Part shown: positions 54,510 to 64,000 of the stretch, piece after piece
Position numbering within the stretch: position 1 is the stretch's first letter
How the letters are laid out: every line of letters starts with the position of its first letter
Source: Alteromonas sp. IB21
GTDB lineage: Bacteria; Pseudomonadota; Gammaproteobacteria; Enterobacterales; Alteromonadaceae
Assembly: GCF_016405965.1 (NCBI RefSeq)
Contig: NZ_JAEFCD010000003.1
Location: 1-64,000 of the forward strand
Length of the DNA: 64,000 bases
Reading direction: 5' to 3'
The notes under the pieces: generated by a model
Databases searched by the model: none
What the model saw: only the letters and a program-made list of their open reading frames with translations
What the model was told of the DNA's origin: nothing
Made by a program: the position numbers and the translations under genes

Positions 54510-55385
54510 TTATCCCCGATTCATATCCACTGAAACATCTAAAACCTGATTTCCTCCACCAAACATAATGCCTTTAAGTGGAGTGATATCTGCAAAATCT
54601 CGTCCAACAGCTAACGTAACGTGCTGGTCATAGGGTTTCAAATTGTTGGTTGGGTCATAGTCAATCCAACCAGAGCCTGGCACAAAGAGCGCAACCCAAG
54701 CGTGGGTGGCGTCAGCGCCAGTAAGCTTTTCCTGTCCCGGCGGTGGGATGGTTTCGATATACCCACTTACATAGCGAGCAGCGAGCCCGATACTACGTAA
54801 GCAAGTTAGCGTAAGGTGTGCATAGTCCTGACAGACCCCTCGCTTGTGTTCAAATACATGGCTGACAGGGGTATTAACCGTGGAAAAAGACGGGTCGAAA
54901 GTAAAATCGTTGAAAATACGATCCATCAACTCGTCGCAAGATTCCACAATAGGACGATTAGGTTTAAATGAGGTAAGGGTGTATTCGTGTATCGACTTAT
55001 TCGCTTGGGTAAGACGCGTTGGAATACTGAAGTATTGTGCGGTTAACATCGTCTTATCGGTCGGGTAGCGAATCTGATCCCGAACGGTTTCCCATTGTGT
55101 ATTGTGGGCAAACAACCCTTGTAAGGGGGCTCCCTGAATCTCTACTTCACTACTTGCAATTACCTGCATTTCTTCATGCAAAGTGGGAATTTCAAACACA
55201 GTCACCGTGTTATTAAAATAGTCTTTAAACTCAGACTGATAATCTGGCTTTGGAATAATAGTTACACTGGCACTTATTCGCTTTTGATTGAGTGTATTGA
55301 GAGGGATGAGTCGAGCATGATTTTGGGTCAAGCTGACTTTATCCGAATACTTGTACGTTGTAACGTGCTGAATTTTGTATTTCAT
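54510..55385 (-). CDS. Transglutaminase-fold cysteine peptidase-like protein
   Basis: A 291-residue protein with the bacterial transglutaminase-like N domain (about 1-80) and a catalytic transglutaminase fold: Cys185 in RGVCQDYAH, His228 in ATHAWVALF and Asp244 in YDPTNN. The triad is complete. Relatives probably act as peptidases or amide-bond transferases. It overlaps the upstream 857-residue gene by 4 bp (ATGA), so the two are translationally coupled. Confidence 0.9.
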   Translation of the reverse strand: MKYKIQHVTTYKYSDKVSLTQNHARLIPLNTLNQKRISASVTIIPKPDYQSEFKDYFNNTVTVFEIPTLHEEMQVIASSEVEIQGAPLQGLFAHNTQWETVRDQIRYPTDKTMLTAQYFSIPTRLTQANKSIHEYTLTSFKPNRPIVESCDELMDRIFNDFTFDPSFSTVNTPVSHVFEHKRGVCQDYAHLTLTCLRSIGLAARYVSGYIETIPPPGQEKLTGADATHAWVALFVPGSGWIDYDPTNNLKPYDQHVTLAVGRDFADITPLKGIMFGGGNQVLDVSVDMNRG

Positions 55386-57955
55386 TTACCTTCCTCATCT
55401 TGATGATGGTCGCTCGAAGGTTCAGCGGCTGAGTCGGTGCCTGAAGCAGTAGGACTTTCTATAATTTGAGGGGTTGGCGTTCCAATACCAGACCAATGCA
55501 GCTGAGACGCTGGTTTGGTGTGGCTAAAGTATTGCGTCTGCATCATTTCGCTAAACTTCTGTAGATGTGATGTGACGCTGTCTAACAGTGAAACTAACCC
55601 AGATGAAGCGTCGGAATTACTCATAGTTAGTGTATATCGGTCTGCTAAGGCAAAGCTCGCTTTAAGCTGCAATAAAATCTTCTCTGTAGTACTTAGGAAA
55701 CCAGGTTTGGCTTTCACCGGAAGACTGTTACATAGTTCAGTAATTTTCTGTATCTGATGGGCCAGTGAGCGGGGGTATTCTGCGTCTAATAAGAGAAGTT
55801 CTAACCCGGTTTCTATACTCTGAAATGCGCGATACCGTCTCCTGTGAGTAATCGCGCTGACTTGTGCGACTAGCACAATGTCTAATACATTTTGTTGCTC
55901 AGCTTCGGGAAAAGGAGACTGCAATAGATTTTGAATCATAGAAACGAGTTGATTACTACGTTCTAAACGCTTCCCAATCTCAATCATAAACGCGCCGTTG
56001 CTTTTAGATAGACTGTCTTGAATAGAACCATTGAAGGCCATGATGAGCCCAATTAGTCTATCTAGAATAGTTTGCAACCGGTGAGTGGGAGTTTGCTCGT
56101 TTATTAAGGTAAAGTTGTAGATCTCTTCTTCTAAATTTTCAATGATACGCAGACTGTCATAAGAAAGTAGCTCTCTGACCTGAAGCGCACTCTGTACAAC
56201 CATATTAATGCTACTAAAGAGCCCACCTACGAATTGATTGCCGTTAATTAGGGAAACAACCAGCTCTTTAAATCCCCCTCCAGGTTTTGATAAATCGGGT
56301 GGGGCGGAAAACTGGTAAGGGTAAATGAGTGCTTGATTCTCAATACCTATTTTAAAACGAAGTAGGGCATTTCTATGCGCTTCATCTGGATAAATAGCCA
56401 GCTCGGTAAACTTGTCGATAAATACTCTGACCAAGCGAATGACGTTCTCACTGCGTTCAACCGCGCAGCCCAACCAAAACAAATTTTCGGCCGTTCTGCT
56501 CGGCAGCAATCCTTCAACTAACGCTAAATCGGCGTTTGACTGTAAAGACTTAGGAATAGATGGTGCTCGGCCCTGAGGAGGACCGATGGTTTCTACCCAT
56601 GTGTCTTTTATTTCCATTTTGCCATTGGTGCGCACTGCGCGAGGGGTAAAACACATAGCAGAGGGCAATATGAAGACTTGGCCTTGTGAAAGAAGGGCGT
56701 AACACCGCATAATTACAGGCTTGCTCACTACGCTTGATTCGTGCCAGAAAGGCGCCTGCGAAAGTATTAACTTTTTACGCCAATAGAGGTCTTCAGGTGG
56801 AAATTGGTTAATTGATTGAGCAATCGCGGCCCTATCTCTCTCGCCGTCGAACTTTAATTCAGGATCGACATAACTTAGCAGTTCGAAGCCAGCCCAATTT
56901 TGCTCTGACACCGCATTAACGGGAAACGTTTCCTGCTGGCGCAATAAAAGGGGCTCGTTAATTAAATGCTTAGCCGCGCGGGGTAAGTTATTGTGAATAG
57001 AAGGTATTTGTATTGCGCCATTGCCTAATGGATTCAGCAACACGACGTTTTGGGACCGAACCGCATGAATAAGCCCAGGTATTCCAAACGCTGAATAATC
57101 AACTTGTTCCAGAGAGTCTAAGTACCTATCCTCAATCCAGCGTAAAATAACATCAACTTTGCGCAAACCATCAAGTGCCTTAAGCCAAACTTGGCCCTTT
57201 CTAACTGTTAAATCTGCACTGCGAACAAGAGTGTAACCCATATATGTCGCGAGGTAGGCTTGTTCAGAGTAATACTGATCATCGGGACCTCGACACAAAA
57301 TAACAATGCGCGGGTCGGTTAATGCAGCAGTTTCTTGAGAAATTGCTCGTTGAAGTTGTTCGAAGAAGCCAGCGATTCGCAGCACGCCACATTCAGTAAA
57401 CTCCTCACTCATGACTCTTCTTGCAACAATTCGATTTTCGAGTAAGAGTCCAAGACCGCGAGGAAATTGGCAATGATCATGCAGTACGTAATATTCACCA
57501 TCTGCATCCTGTCCAATATCGAAAGCACTTAAAAAGACCCCCTTATTTTGTGAAGGGACTTGATGAGTGTCTGCAAGATAAAAAGGGTGACGCATTAAAT
57601 GTTTAGTTGCGAAAATACCGTGAGTCAGTGTGCTTTGTTCGCCATTAAGGTCGATTAAAACTTTATTTAACAGCAACATCCGCTGTTCAATCCCACGGCT
57701 AATAATTTCCCAATCTTGACTTGAAACCATCATGGGTAAGGGATCGAGTTGCCAGTTTTGTTGCTCATCAATATCTGCAAAGCCACTGTTTCGCATAAGT
57801 CTGCGGATTTCGTTTGCTCTGAAGGTGACTTCTTCGCTGTTAAGGCCAGATAAACGAGAGAATAAGGTGTTGAGAAGACGCTTATTCTCATCTGGAAGCG
57901 TGCTAGAAGTGGTATAGCTGTTTAGCCATTCTGGCATGGTGAAATTTTCACTCAT
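55382..57955 (-). CDS. Circularly permuted ATP-grasp / alpha-E fusion protein
   Basis: An 857-residue protein. The N-terminal half (about 60-480) is a circularly permuted ATP-grasp module (landmarks LHDHCQFPRGLGLLLENRIV, ILCRGPDDQYYSEQAYLATYMG and KDTWVETIG). The C-terminal half (about 490-830) is an alpha-E module beginning NLFWLGCAVERSENVIRLVRVF. The usual ATP-binding lysine motif (IKPA in the stand-alone protein) is not visible in the equivalent stretch, GFELLSYVDPELKF (about 310-325), so this module may be catalytically inactive. It is 20 bp downstream of the large transglutaminase gene. Confidence 0.88.
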   Translation of the reverse strand: MSENFTMPEWLNSYTTSSTLPDENKRLLNTLFSRLSGLNSEEVTFRANEIRRLMRNSGFADIDEQQNWQLDPLPMMVSSQDWEIISRGIEQRMLLLNKVLIDLNGEQSTLTHGIFATKHLMRHPFYLADTHQVPSQNKGVFLSAFDIGQDADGEYYVLHDHCQFPRGLGLLLENRIVARRVMSEEFTECGVLRIAGFFEQLQRAISQETAALTDPRIVILCRGPDDQYYSEQAYLATYMGYTLVRSADLTVRKGQVWLKALDGLRKVDVILRWIEDRYLDSLEQVDYSAFGIPGLIHAVRSQNVVLLNPLGNGAIQIPSIHNNLPRAAKHLINEPLLLRQQETFPVNAVSEQNWAGFELLSYVDPELKFDGERDRAAIAQSINQFPPEDLYWRKKLILSQAPFWHESSVVSKPVIMRCYALLSQGQVFILPSAMCFTPRAVRTNGKMEIKDTWVETIGPPQGRAPSIPKSLQSNADLALVEGLLPSRTAENLFWLGCAVERSENVIRLVRVFIDKFTELAIYPDEAHRNALLRFKIGIENQALIYPYQFSAPPDLSKPGGGFKELVVSLINGNQFVGGLFSSINMVVQSALQVRELLSYDSLRIIENLEEEIYNFTLINEQTPTHRLQTILDRLIGLIMAFNGSIQDSLSKSNGAFMIEIGKRLERSNQLVSMIQNLLQSPFPEAEQQNVLDIVLVAQVSAITHRRRYRAFQSIETGLELLLLDAEYPRSLAHQIQKITELCNSLPVKAKPGFLSTTEKILLQLKASFALADRYTLTMSNSDASSGLVSLLDSVTSHLQKFSEMMQTQYFSHTKPASQLHWSGIGTPTPQIIESPTASGTDSAAEPSSDHHQDEEGK

Positions 57956-57975
57956 AAACTTAATAATCGCCTAAA

Positions 57976-60900
57976 CTATAAAGTAGGAGGTCGACGCAAA
58001 TCCAGTGTATTCGGATACTCTTCATTTTCAGATTCTTCCAAAGGGAGATCAAAGTCACTTTGACCTTCATGGTTTACTACATGTTGGGTCGCTAAATGAG
58101 GCGACCACTCAGGCACAGCCTTTGATTTGAACGAAGGTGTGTGACCATGATCCCAGAAACGCGCAATGCGTCTTCCTTCAGCTTCAAACGCGTTAACGGG
58201 CACCGTCGAGAAATTGCGGCCACCAGGATGACTAACGTGATAGGTAAAGCCACCTAATGAACGGCCAGCCCATGTGTCGTATACGTCAAACACCAATGGT
58301 GCGTGCACGCCAATGGTCGGGTGCAGAGCTGATGCAGGATGCCACGCCCTGAAACGAACTCCAGCTACGTGCTCGCCTCGAATATTAGTTTCTTTCAATG
58401 GCAGTCTGCGACCATTGCAAGAAACAATATATCGATCGGTATGCATATTCGATACGGTAAGCTGAACCCGCTCTAAAGAACTGTCTACATAGCGGGCTGT
58501 GCCGCTTCCTGTCGCTTCTTCTCCCAGCACGTGCCAAGGTTCAATGGCACTGAATAAATCCAGTTTGATTTGGCCAACTTCGCGGCTTCCGCATCGAGGG
58601 AAACGAAATTCAAAAAACGGTTCGAACCACTCTAACTTAATTGGGAAGTTAGCCGCATTTAAGTCACTGCACACTTCAGCTATATCTTGTCTTACGTAAT
58701 GAGGTAGCATGAAACGGTCATGCAATTCCGTGCCCCATCTCACCAGTTTCTTTTTATATGGCTGCTTCCAGAACCAAACAAGAAGCGTACGCAGTAATAG
58801 CATTTGCATTAAACTCATTCGCGCGTGGGGTGGCATCTCGAAGCCGCGGAATTCAACGATACCTAGACGACCTGTAGGGGAGTCGGGGTTAAATAGCTTA
58901 TCAATACAAAATTCAGCTCTATGGGTATTCCCCGTCAAATCAGTGAGTAAATGCCTTAGCAAACGGTCTACTAGCCATGGCGCTGGCACTTCGCCGTCTG
59001 GGATCTGAGAAAAAGCAATTTCAAGCTCGTATAGGGTTTCATCGCGCGCTTCATCTACACGCGGGGCCTGACTTGTTGGGCCTATGAATAAACTTGAGAA
59101 TAAATAAGACAGCCCAGGATGGTGCTGCCAATAGGTAATAAAGCTTCGAAGAATGTCGGGCCTCTTTAGAAAGGGGCTCTCTAGCGGTGTTGGACCGCCC
59201 ATTGTTACATGATTACCCCCTCCGGTGCCTGCATGGCGACCGTCGAGCATAAACTTCTCTGTACCAAGCCGACAGGTTTTAGCCATCTCATAAAGCGCAT
59301 GAGTGTTATTGACGAGGGTTTTCCAGTTTGTTGCCGGATGCACGTTAACCTCAATAACGCCTGGGTCAGGTGTTACAGCGAACTTTTCTACCCGACTGTC
59401 GTAGGGTGGCGTATAGCCTTCTAAAATAACTGGGGTTTGTAACTTTGCAGCTACTTCTTCGACAGCATTTAGCAGTAAAGCGTAATGTTCGAAATGACTG
59501 ACCGGCGGCATAAAAATACAAAGTTGGCCATAGCGAATTTCAATACAAAGTGCCGTTGATACTGACTCTTCACCTATGTAACCGCGTTGTTTTTTCAGTG
59601 AGGTCAATGAATCCGTCATATCAGCAGGATCACGTTCATATATCGGTTTTGGCTTACCAAGGCTATTTAACGGCAAGCGATATCCCATTGGTGAGTCGCC
59701 TGGAAGCAGAAAACAATGTCCGCGTTTAAAAGACCAAAGGTTGCTTTGCCACCCTTCAAAACCGGTGTCGTAAGTGAGAGGAAGCACGAAGCCTACTGGC
59801 TTATCTAAGCCTCGTTCCAGTTTGGCTAAAAAGCCTTTGCGGGTCATGGCATCAAGTAGTTCCGGTGCATCGGGTGACGGCTCTTTAGGTAAACTCCCTT
59901 CTTGCCACAAGTGATAGAGCACATCTTCATAGGCAGTAACAACAACAGATTCGTCAAGCCCTAGCGCTACGGAAAGGTGGCTTGCAAAAGCCTCAGCGTC
60001 AGGCTTTGTAGCCGAAGAAGGCTTAATTTTATCGGCAAGTAAAGCCTGATCTGACCAAATAGGCATGCCGTCTTTTCGCCAATAGCTTGCGTATTGCCAG
60101 CGGGGTAACGGCTCACCAGGGTACCACTTACCCTGACCGTAATGCCTGAAACCACCTTGACTGAAAGCGTCCACCATTTTCATAAACAATGTGTGCGCGA
60201 GTTCGCGTTTTTCTTTTCCGTCAGCAGCAGTGTTCCACTGCTCACTCTCCATATCGTCGATTGAGATAAAGGTGGGCTCGCCGCCCATGGTCAGCGTGAT
60301 CCCTGCTTCGTTAAGCTGGTGGTCAATCACATCGCCTAGTCTGTCAATAGCTGCCCACTGAGCATCACTGTAAGGTTTTGTTACTCGAGGCGGTTCGTGA
60401 AGACGTTGTACACTATTGTAAAAGCTGAACGTAGATTCACATTTGTCGATAGCGCCTGTTACAGGCGCTGCAGACGCTGGCTCAGGAGTGCAAGCCAGAG
60501 GAATATGCCCTTCTCCTGCGAATAAGCCAGAGGTTGGATCAAGTCCAATCCATCCTGCACCCGGAACGTAAACTTCACACCACGCATGCAGATCGGTAAA
60601 GTCCTTCTCTGGTCCACTAGGGCCGTCGAGCGATTTTTCATCAGGAGCTAGTTGAACCAGATAACCAGACACAAATCGTGAAGCAAGCCCGAGATGTCTA
60701 AACATTTGTACCGACAACCAGGCTGAGTCTCGGCATGACCCTCCTTTTTTCTCAAGGGTTTCATCGACACTTTGCACGCCAGGCTCCATGCGCACACCGT
60801 ATTCAATGAGATTGTATACCGCCTGATTTACGGCGACTAAAAAGTCGACCGTTGCGACGGGTTCCTTTGGAACTTGCGCATTAATTAACGTGGAAAAAGC

Positions 60901-61275
60901 GTCAGATGCTGTTTCTATCTCTAGATAAGGTGCAAGGTCTCGGGCAAGCCGTTTCTCATACTTAAATGGATAGGTTTCTGCGTATGATTCCAGAAAGAAA
61001 TCAAACGGATTAATTACTGTGAGCTCAGCGACCAAGTCGACGGTAAACGAGAATTTCTTTGTTTTTTCGGGAAAGACGACTCGAGCAAGGTAATTGCCAA
61101 AAGGATCCTGTTGCCAGTTTATGAAGTGGTCTTCAGGAAAAACCTTTAAAGAATAGCTCTTTATCGGCGTTCGACTGTGTGGTGCGGGTCGAAGGCGAAA
61201 GGTGTGTGGCGACATACTGATACTTTTATCATAGTGGTATTCAGTATGGTGTGTTATCCCTACAGTAATTGTCAT
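57976..61275 (-). CDS. Transglutaminase-like / DUF2126 fusion protein
   Basis: A 1099-residue protein from the ATG at 61275 (CGGAG upstream); an in-frame start 15 codons earlier has no such site. The N-terminal transglutaminase-like module has a complete triad in GGSCRDSAWL (Cys), TDLHAWCEVY (His) and LDPTSGL (Asp). The C-terminal DUF2126 region includes the conserved AGTGGGNHVTMGG and LFIGPTSQAPRVDEARDE. Comparative genomics has linked this family (COG4196) to the ATP-grasp/alpha-E genes and predicted a peptide-ligation role. It heads the five-gene minus-strand operon. Confidence 0.88.
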   Translation of the reverse strand: MTITVGITHHTEYHYDKSISMSPHTFRLRPAPHSRTPIKSYSLKVFPEDHFINWQQDPFGNYLARVVFPEKTKKFSFTVDLVAELTVINPFDFFLESYAETYPFKYEKRLARDLAPYLEIETASDAFSTLINAQVPKEPVATVDFLVAVNQAVYNLIEYGVRMEPGVQSVDETLEKKGGSCRDSAWLSVQMFRHLGLASRFVSGYLVQLAPDEKSLDGPSGPEKDFTDLHAWCEVYVPGAGWIGLDPTSGLFAGEGHIPLACTPEPASAAPVTGAIDKCESTFSFYNSVQRLHEPPRVTKPYSDAQWAAIDRLGDVIDHQLNEAGITLTMGGEPTFISIDDMESEQWNTAADGKEKRELAHTLFMKMVDAFSQGGFRHYGQGKWYPGEPLPRWQYASYWRKDGMPIWSDQALLADKIKPSSATKPDAEAFASHLSVALGLDESVVVTAYEDVLYHLWQEGSLPKEPSPDAPELLDAMTRKGFLAKLERGLDKPVGFVLPLTYDTGFEGWQSNLWSFKRGHCFLLPGDSPMGYRLPLNSLGKPKPIYERDPADMTDSLTSLKKQRGYIGEESVSTALCIEIRYGQLCIFMPPVSHFEHYALLLNAVEEVAAKLQTPVILEGYTPPYDSRVEKFAVTPDPGVIEVNVHPATNWKTLVNNTHALYEMAKTCRLGTEKFMLDGRHAGTGGGNHVTMGGPTPLESPFLKRPDILRSFITYWQHHPGLSYLFSSLFIGPTSQAPRVDEARDETLYELEIAFSQIPDGEVPAPWLVDRLLRHLLTDLTGNTHRAEFCIDKLFNPDSPTGRLGIVEFRGFEMPPHARMSLMQMLLLRTLLVWFWKQPYKKKLVRWGTELHDRFMLPHYVRQDIAEVCSDLNAANFPIKLEWFEPFFEFRFPRCGSREVGQIKLDLFSAIEPWHVLGEEATGSGTARYVDSSLERVQLTVSNMHTDRYIVSCNGRRLPLKETNIRGEHVAGVRFRAWHPASALHPTIGVHAPLVFDVYDTWAGRSLGGFTYHVSHPGGRNFSTVPVNAFEAEGRRIARFWDHGHTPSFKSKAVPEWSPHLATQHVVNHEGQSDFDLPLEESENEEYPNTLDLRRPPTL

Positions 61276-61692
61276 GCTTTGGCTCCGTTGCCAATAAATG
61301 TTTACAGCATAAAAAATCACCTTATATCCAACTGAGTAAACTTACAAGAAGAAGCGTTTAGGAAAAGTGTAAATTACAAAAATTACCCGATTAAACAGTC
61401 ATTTCGTTACTCCCAATATTGAATAATGTATTTTCAATCCTCATATCATGGACATAATTGAGTATGCGATTTAAAGCGCGACTTTACTTTAATATATAGA
61501 TAGTTCACTACATAAGGAGCGTCTTGTTTTCTCCATGGTTTTTCGTTCTATATAGCGCTTTTCATGGCATGTGTATCTCAATACATTCTTCTAAAAACGC
61601 GGTAAGGTAGCAGTATTAATAGGAATCTTTGATTTGCGCACGCATACCCCCTTAGTTTGCGAGTGCATATCAAGGGTAATAAGGAACGTATC
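61276..61692. other. Divergent non-coding region upstream of the antiporter and the amidoligase operon
   Basis: About 417 bp with no gene. It is AT-rich and must contain both divergent promoters. No clear operator, repeat or hairpin stands out. Confidence 0.5.
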
Positions 61693-63150
61693 ATGTTTGC
61701 CGTTGATCACATTATTTTACTCAGTGCTGTACTCGCTATTCTAGGCGTGCTTGCCAGTAAATTGTCTCCGCGCTTTGGCGTACCTGTTTTGGTTTTATTC
61801 CTTGGGGTAGGTATGTTGGCTGGCGAGGACGGCATTGGCAGAATTTTCTTTGATAATGCCGACGCGGCGCACGCCATTGGAACGTTTGCCTTAATTCTTA
61901 TCCTGTTCGACGGCGGCTTACAGACGTCTAAGAAATCCATAATCCAAGCATGGAAACCTGCGGCTCTGTTGGCTACTTTTGGTGTCGTTGGCACGGCAGT
62001 ACTCACCGGTATCGCGGCTATGGTTATCCTCGATTTACCGCTTTATAAAGGATTATTGCTTGGCGCAATTGTGGGATCTACCGATGCCGCAGCGGTATTT
62101 TCAGTGCTGCGTAATGCAGGTATACGCATACCCGCCAGGATCAAGTCGACCCTTGAGCTAGAAAGTGCGTCTAACGATCCCATGGCCATATTTCTTACCA
62201 TAGGTCTTATCACACTCATTCAAGACAGTACCACTCAGCCATTAGACTTGTTTACGCTTTTTGCCAGTCAAATGGGCGTAGGTACTGCAGTAGGCATTGC
62301 CATCGGCGGAATTGCGGTTTGGCTGTTTAGGCGAGTTTCCTTAATGGCGATTGGCCTTTATCCCGTATTTGTCATGCTATTTGGCGTGTTGTCTTTTGGT
62401 TTAGCGGCAAACCTAAACGGAAGCGGCTTCCTCGCCACGTTCATTACTGGGGTTATTGTTGGAAACAGCCGCTTTGCCTATCAGCGCAATACCTTTGTGT
62501 TTCTGGATGGATTGGCTTGGCTTGGGCAAATTGCTATGTTCGTTATTCTAGGTTTGCTGGTAACGCCTACCGAACTATTTGTGAGCTGGAAAGAAGGGCT
62601 CTTAATAGCAATTGTGCTTATATTTATCGCGCGTCCGCTGGTAGTGATGCCCATTTTGCTACTTTCAAAATTCTCTTTTAAAGCGTCGCTGCTTATATCT
62701 TGGGTGGGGTTACGTGGTTCAGTGCCGATTATCTTAGCGATATTTCCACTAATATTCGGCATGCCATACGCCGAGCTCATTTTTAATGTAGTGTTCTTTA
62801 TCGTGTTAATTTCAGCGTTATTGCAAGGTTCCACCTTACCTTATGCGGCGCGAAAGCTAGGCTTAGTATTAGACGATGAAGTAAATGAATCTAGCACGCT
62901 AGAAATTGTAAAAGTTGCCAAGAGCAAGCGCGAACTTATCGAAATTGAGGTATCTAAGTCATCCCCTGCACTAGATAAAACCATCAGTGAATTAGCCCTT
63001 CCTGACAACACGGTCGTGGCGATGATTGCTCGTGGAGAGGAAACCCTTATACCCAAGGGGAGCACAAAAATAGAAAGGGGCGATCAAATTTTTATCATTA
63101 CCAAACTGCCAGATAAAACGTCCGTTGAGCAGTGTTTTTATAGTGAGTAG
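61693..63150 (+). CDS. nhaP2: CPA-type monovalent cation/proton antiporter (NhaP2/CvrA-like)
   Basis: A 485-residue antiporter: an N-terminal membrane domain of a dozen or so helices (about 1-385) with ILILFDGGLQTSKK and GSTDAAAVFSVLRN (ion-binding ND/DD-like region) and ELESASNDPMAIFLT, followed by a cytoplasmic TrkA-C-like domain (about 410-485). It is a little shorter than E. coli CvrA (578 aa). The ATG at 61693 has AAGGA upstream; an in-frame start 12 codons earlier lacks it. Probable K+/H+ or Na+/H+ exchange, substrate not determinable here. Confidence 0.85.
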   Translation: MFAVDHIILLSAVLAILGVLASKLSPRFGVPVLVLFLGVGMLAGEDGIGRIFFDNADAAHAIGTFALILILFDGGLQTSKKSIIQAWKPAALLATFGVVGTAVLTGIAAMVILDLPLYKGLLLGAIVGSTDAAAVFSVLRNAGIRIPARIKSTLELESASNDPMAIFLTIGLITLIQDSTTQPLDLFTLFASQMGVGTAVGIAIGGIAVWLFRRVSLMAIGLYPVFVMLFGVLSFGLAANLNGSGFLATFITGVIVGNSRFAYQRNTFVFLDGLAWLGQIAMFVILGLLVTPTELFVSWKEGLLIAIVLIFIARPLVVMPILLLSKFSFKASLLISWVGLRGSVPIILAIFPLIFGMPYAELIFNVVFFIVLISALLQGSTLPYAARKLGLVLDDEVNESSTLEIVKVAKSKRELIEIEVSKSSPALDKTISELALPDNTVVAMIARGEETLIPKGSTKIERGDQIFIITKLPDKTSVEQCFYSE

Positions 63151-63191
63151 GAATAGGGTGCTATTGTAAGGCACTTCATGTAGAATGCGCC

Positions 63192-63546
<355 letters not shown>

Positions 63547-63623
63547 TTTTGAGTAAGCTTTGTAAAGCGCGTTTATCAAGTGCGCTTATGAGGCACTTTT
63601 CCAGCGTGACTTTTAGGTGAAGC

Positions 63624-63655
63624 CTCTACCTGAAGGCACATTCCTTCAGGCAGAG
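63624..63655. terminator. Possible hairpin between rnpB and the TonB receptor gene
   Basis: CCTGAAGG (63629-63636) pairs with CCTTCAGG (63643-63650) around CACATT, extended by a CTCT/AGAG pairing after one mismatch. It lies between convergent rnpB and the receptor gene, but there is no T-run on either side. Weak support. Confidence 0.35.
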
Positions 63656-63673
63656 ATACATTATCCTTCGTTA

Positions 63674-64000
63674 CTAGAAGAAGTATCGGAAGGTTGCGCC
63701 AATAGTACGCGGTTGATTGACAGTGAAACCAAGTCTTGCGCGGCCACCGCGTTCTCTATCGAACGACAGTTGTGCGTTTTCATCGAAAAGGTTGTTAGCG
63801 TACAACAAAATTTCATAGTCATCGTAGGTTAGACCGAAGCTCATATTTAACGTACCGTAGTCGTCTAACAACAAATCTAATTCCGTTGTTTCAGCGCCAG
63901 TGGCACCGCCAAAGGCAAGACCCGATGAGAAGATACCCGCGCCTGCGACTTGGTCGCTAGGCTGGGTAATACGGTCGCCCACATACTGGTATGAACCTTG
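63674..64000 (-). CDS. C-terminal end of a TonB-dependent outer-membrane receptor (partial)
   Basis: The reading frame is open at the window edge; the last 108 or so residues are present. They include YVGDRITQPSDQ near the edge, then a strand pattern (MSFGLTYDDYEILLYANNLFDENAQLSF) and the end GFTVNQPRTIGATFRYFF. The GYFF-type C-terminus with NLFDENA and TVNQPRTIGATFR is the classical TonB-dependent receptor ending in Alteromonas-type genomes. Substrate cannot be told from this end. Confidence 0.88.
   Translation of the reverse strand, partial: QGSYQYVGDRITQPSDQVAGAGIFSSGLAFGGATGAETTELDLLLDDYGTLNMSFGLTYDDYEILLYANNLFDENAQLSFDRERGGRARLGFTVNQPRTIGATFRYFF

Overview
The window looks like a chromosomal segment of a marine gammaproteobacterium close to Alteromonas (Alteromonadales). 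It has classical gammaproteobacterial gene orders (recO-pdxJ-acpS; rlmD-relA-mazG; rplM-rpsI-petABC-sspAB; yrbG-kdsDC-lptCAB-rpoN-hpf-ptsN-rapZ-npr; mlaFEDCB-ibaG-murA; degS-degQ-zapG-zapE), moderate G+C, and a TonB-dependent receptor beside rnpB. The assignment is inference from content and order; no 16S gene is present. I see no phage, IS element, CRISPR array, tRNA or rRNA.

Layout. 1-7.5 kb: tail of a probable era gene, then recO, pdxJ, acpS, rlmD, relA, mazG and a ybaN-like gene. 7.5-20.7 kb: a minus-strand accessory block holding a class I-type HMG-CoA reductase; a TPR protein; an operon of SDR, haem-oxygenase-like diiron protein, AMP-forming ligase and 'thermostable hemolysin' (GNAT-like); a three-gene lipid-linked-sugar set (ArnT-like transferase, VTT membrane protein, ArnC-like GT2); an outer-membrane protein; an FTR1-like membrane protein; a cupredoxin; and a PmrAB-like two-component system. 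20.9-26.2 kb: rplM-rpsI, petABC, sspAB. 26.3-29 kb: two spondin_N-type exported proteins divergent from a response regulator whose receiver has lost its phosphorylation residues. 29-43.7 kb: mgtE, the PTS-Ntr/rpoN/Lpt/Kds cluster, and the divergent Mla-MurA operon. 43.8-49.4 kb: degS, degQ, zapG, zapE, yebC. 49.5-51.6 kb: a lipoprotein truncated globin, a DUF3034 protein and a membrane sensor whose GGDEF domain is cut off. 52-61.3 kb: a five-gene circularly permuted ATP-grasp / alpha-E / transglutaminase system. 61.7-64 kb: a CPA-type antiporter, rnpB, and the C-terminal end of a TonB-dependent receptor.

The most striking observation is regulatory. Three exact CTTAAG-N5-CTTAAG direct repeats, matching the PmrA box, lie immediately upstream of (i) the PmrAB-like/cupredoxin/FTR1/OMP operon, (ii) the GT2-VTT-ArnT-like operon and (iii) the hemolysin-ligase-diiron-SDR operon. 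Each is followed 7-9 bp later, on the minus strand, by a -10-like hexamer. The sensor kinase carries two ExxE motifs in its periplasmic part, as described for the iron sensor PmrB. Together these suggest a compact, self-contained envelope-stress or metal-responsive regulon of about 11 kb. It would couple metal sensing to a lipid-linked sugar transfer and to an uncharacterised, probably fatty-acyl-derived, biosynthetic pathway. The product and biological role of that pathway are not deducible from sequence alone.
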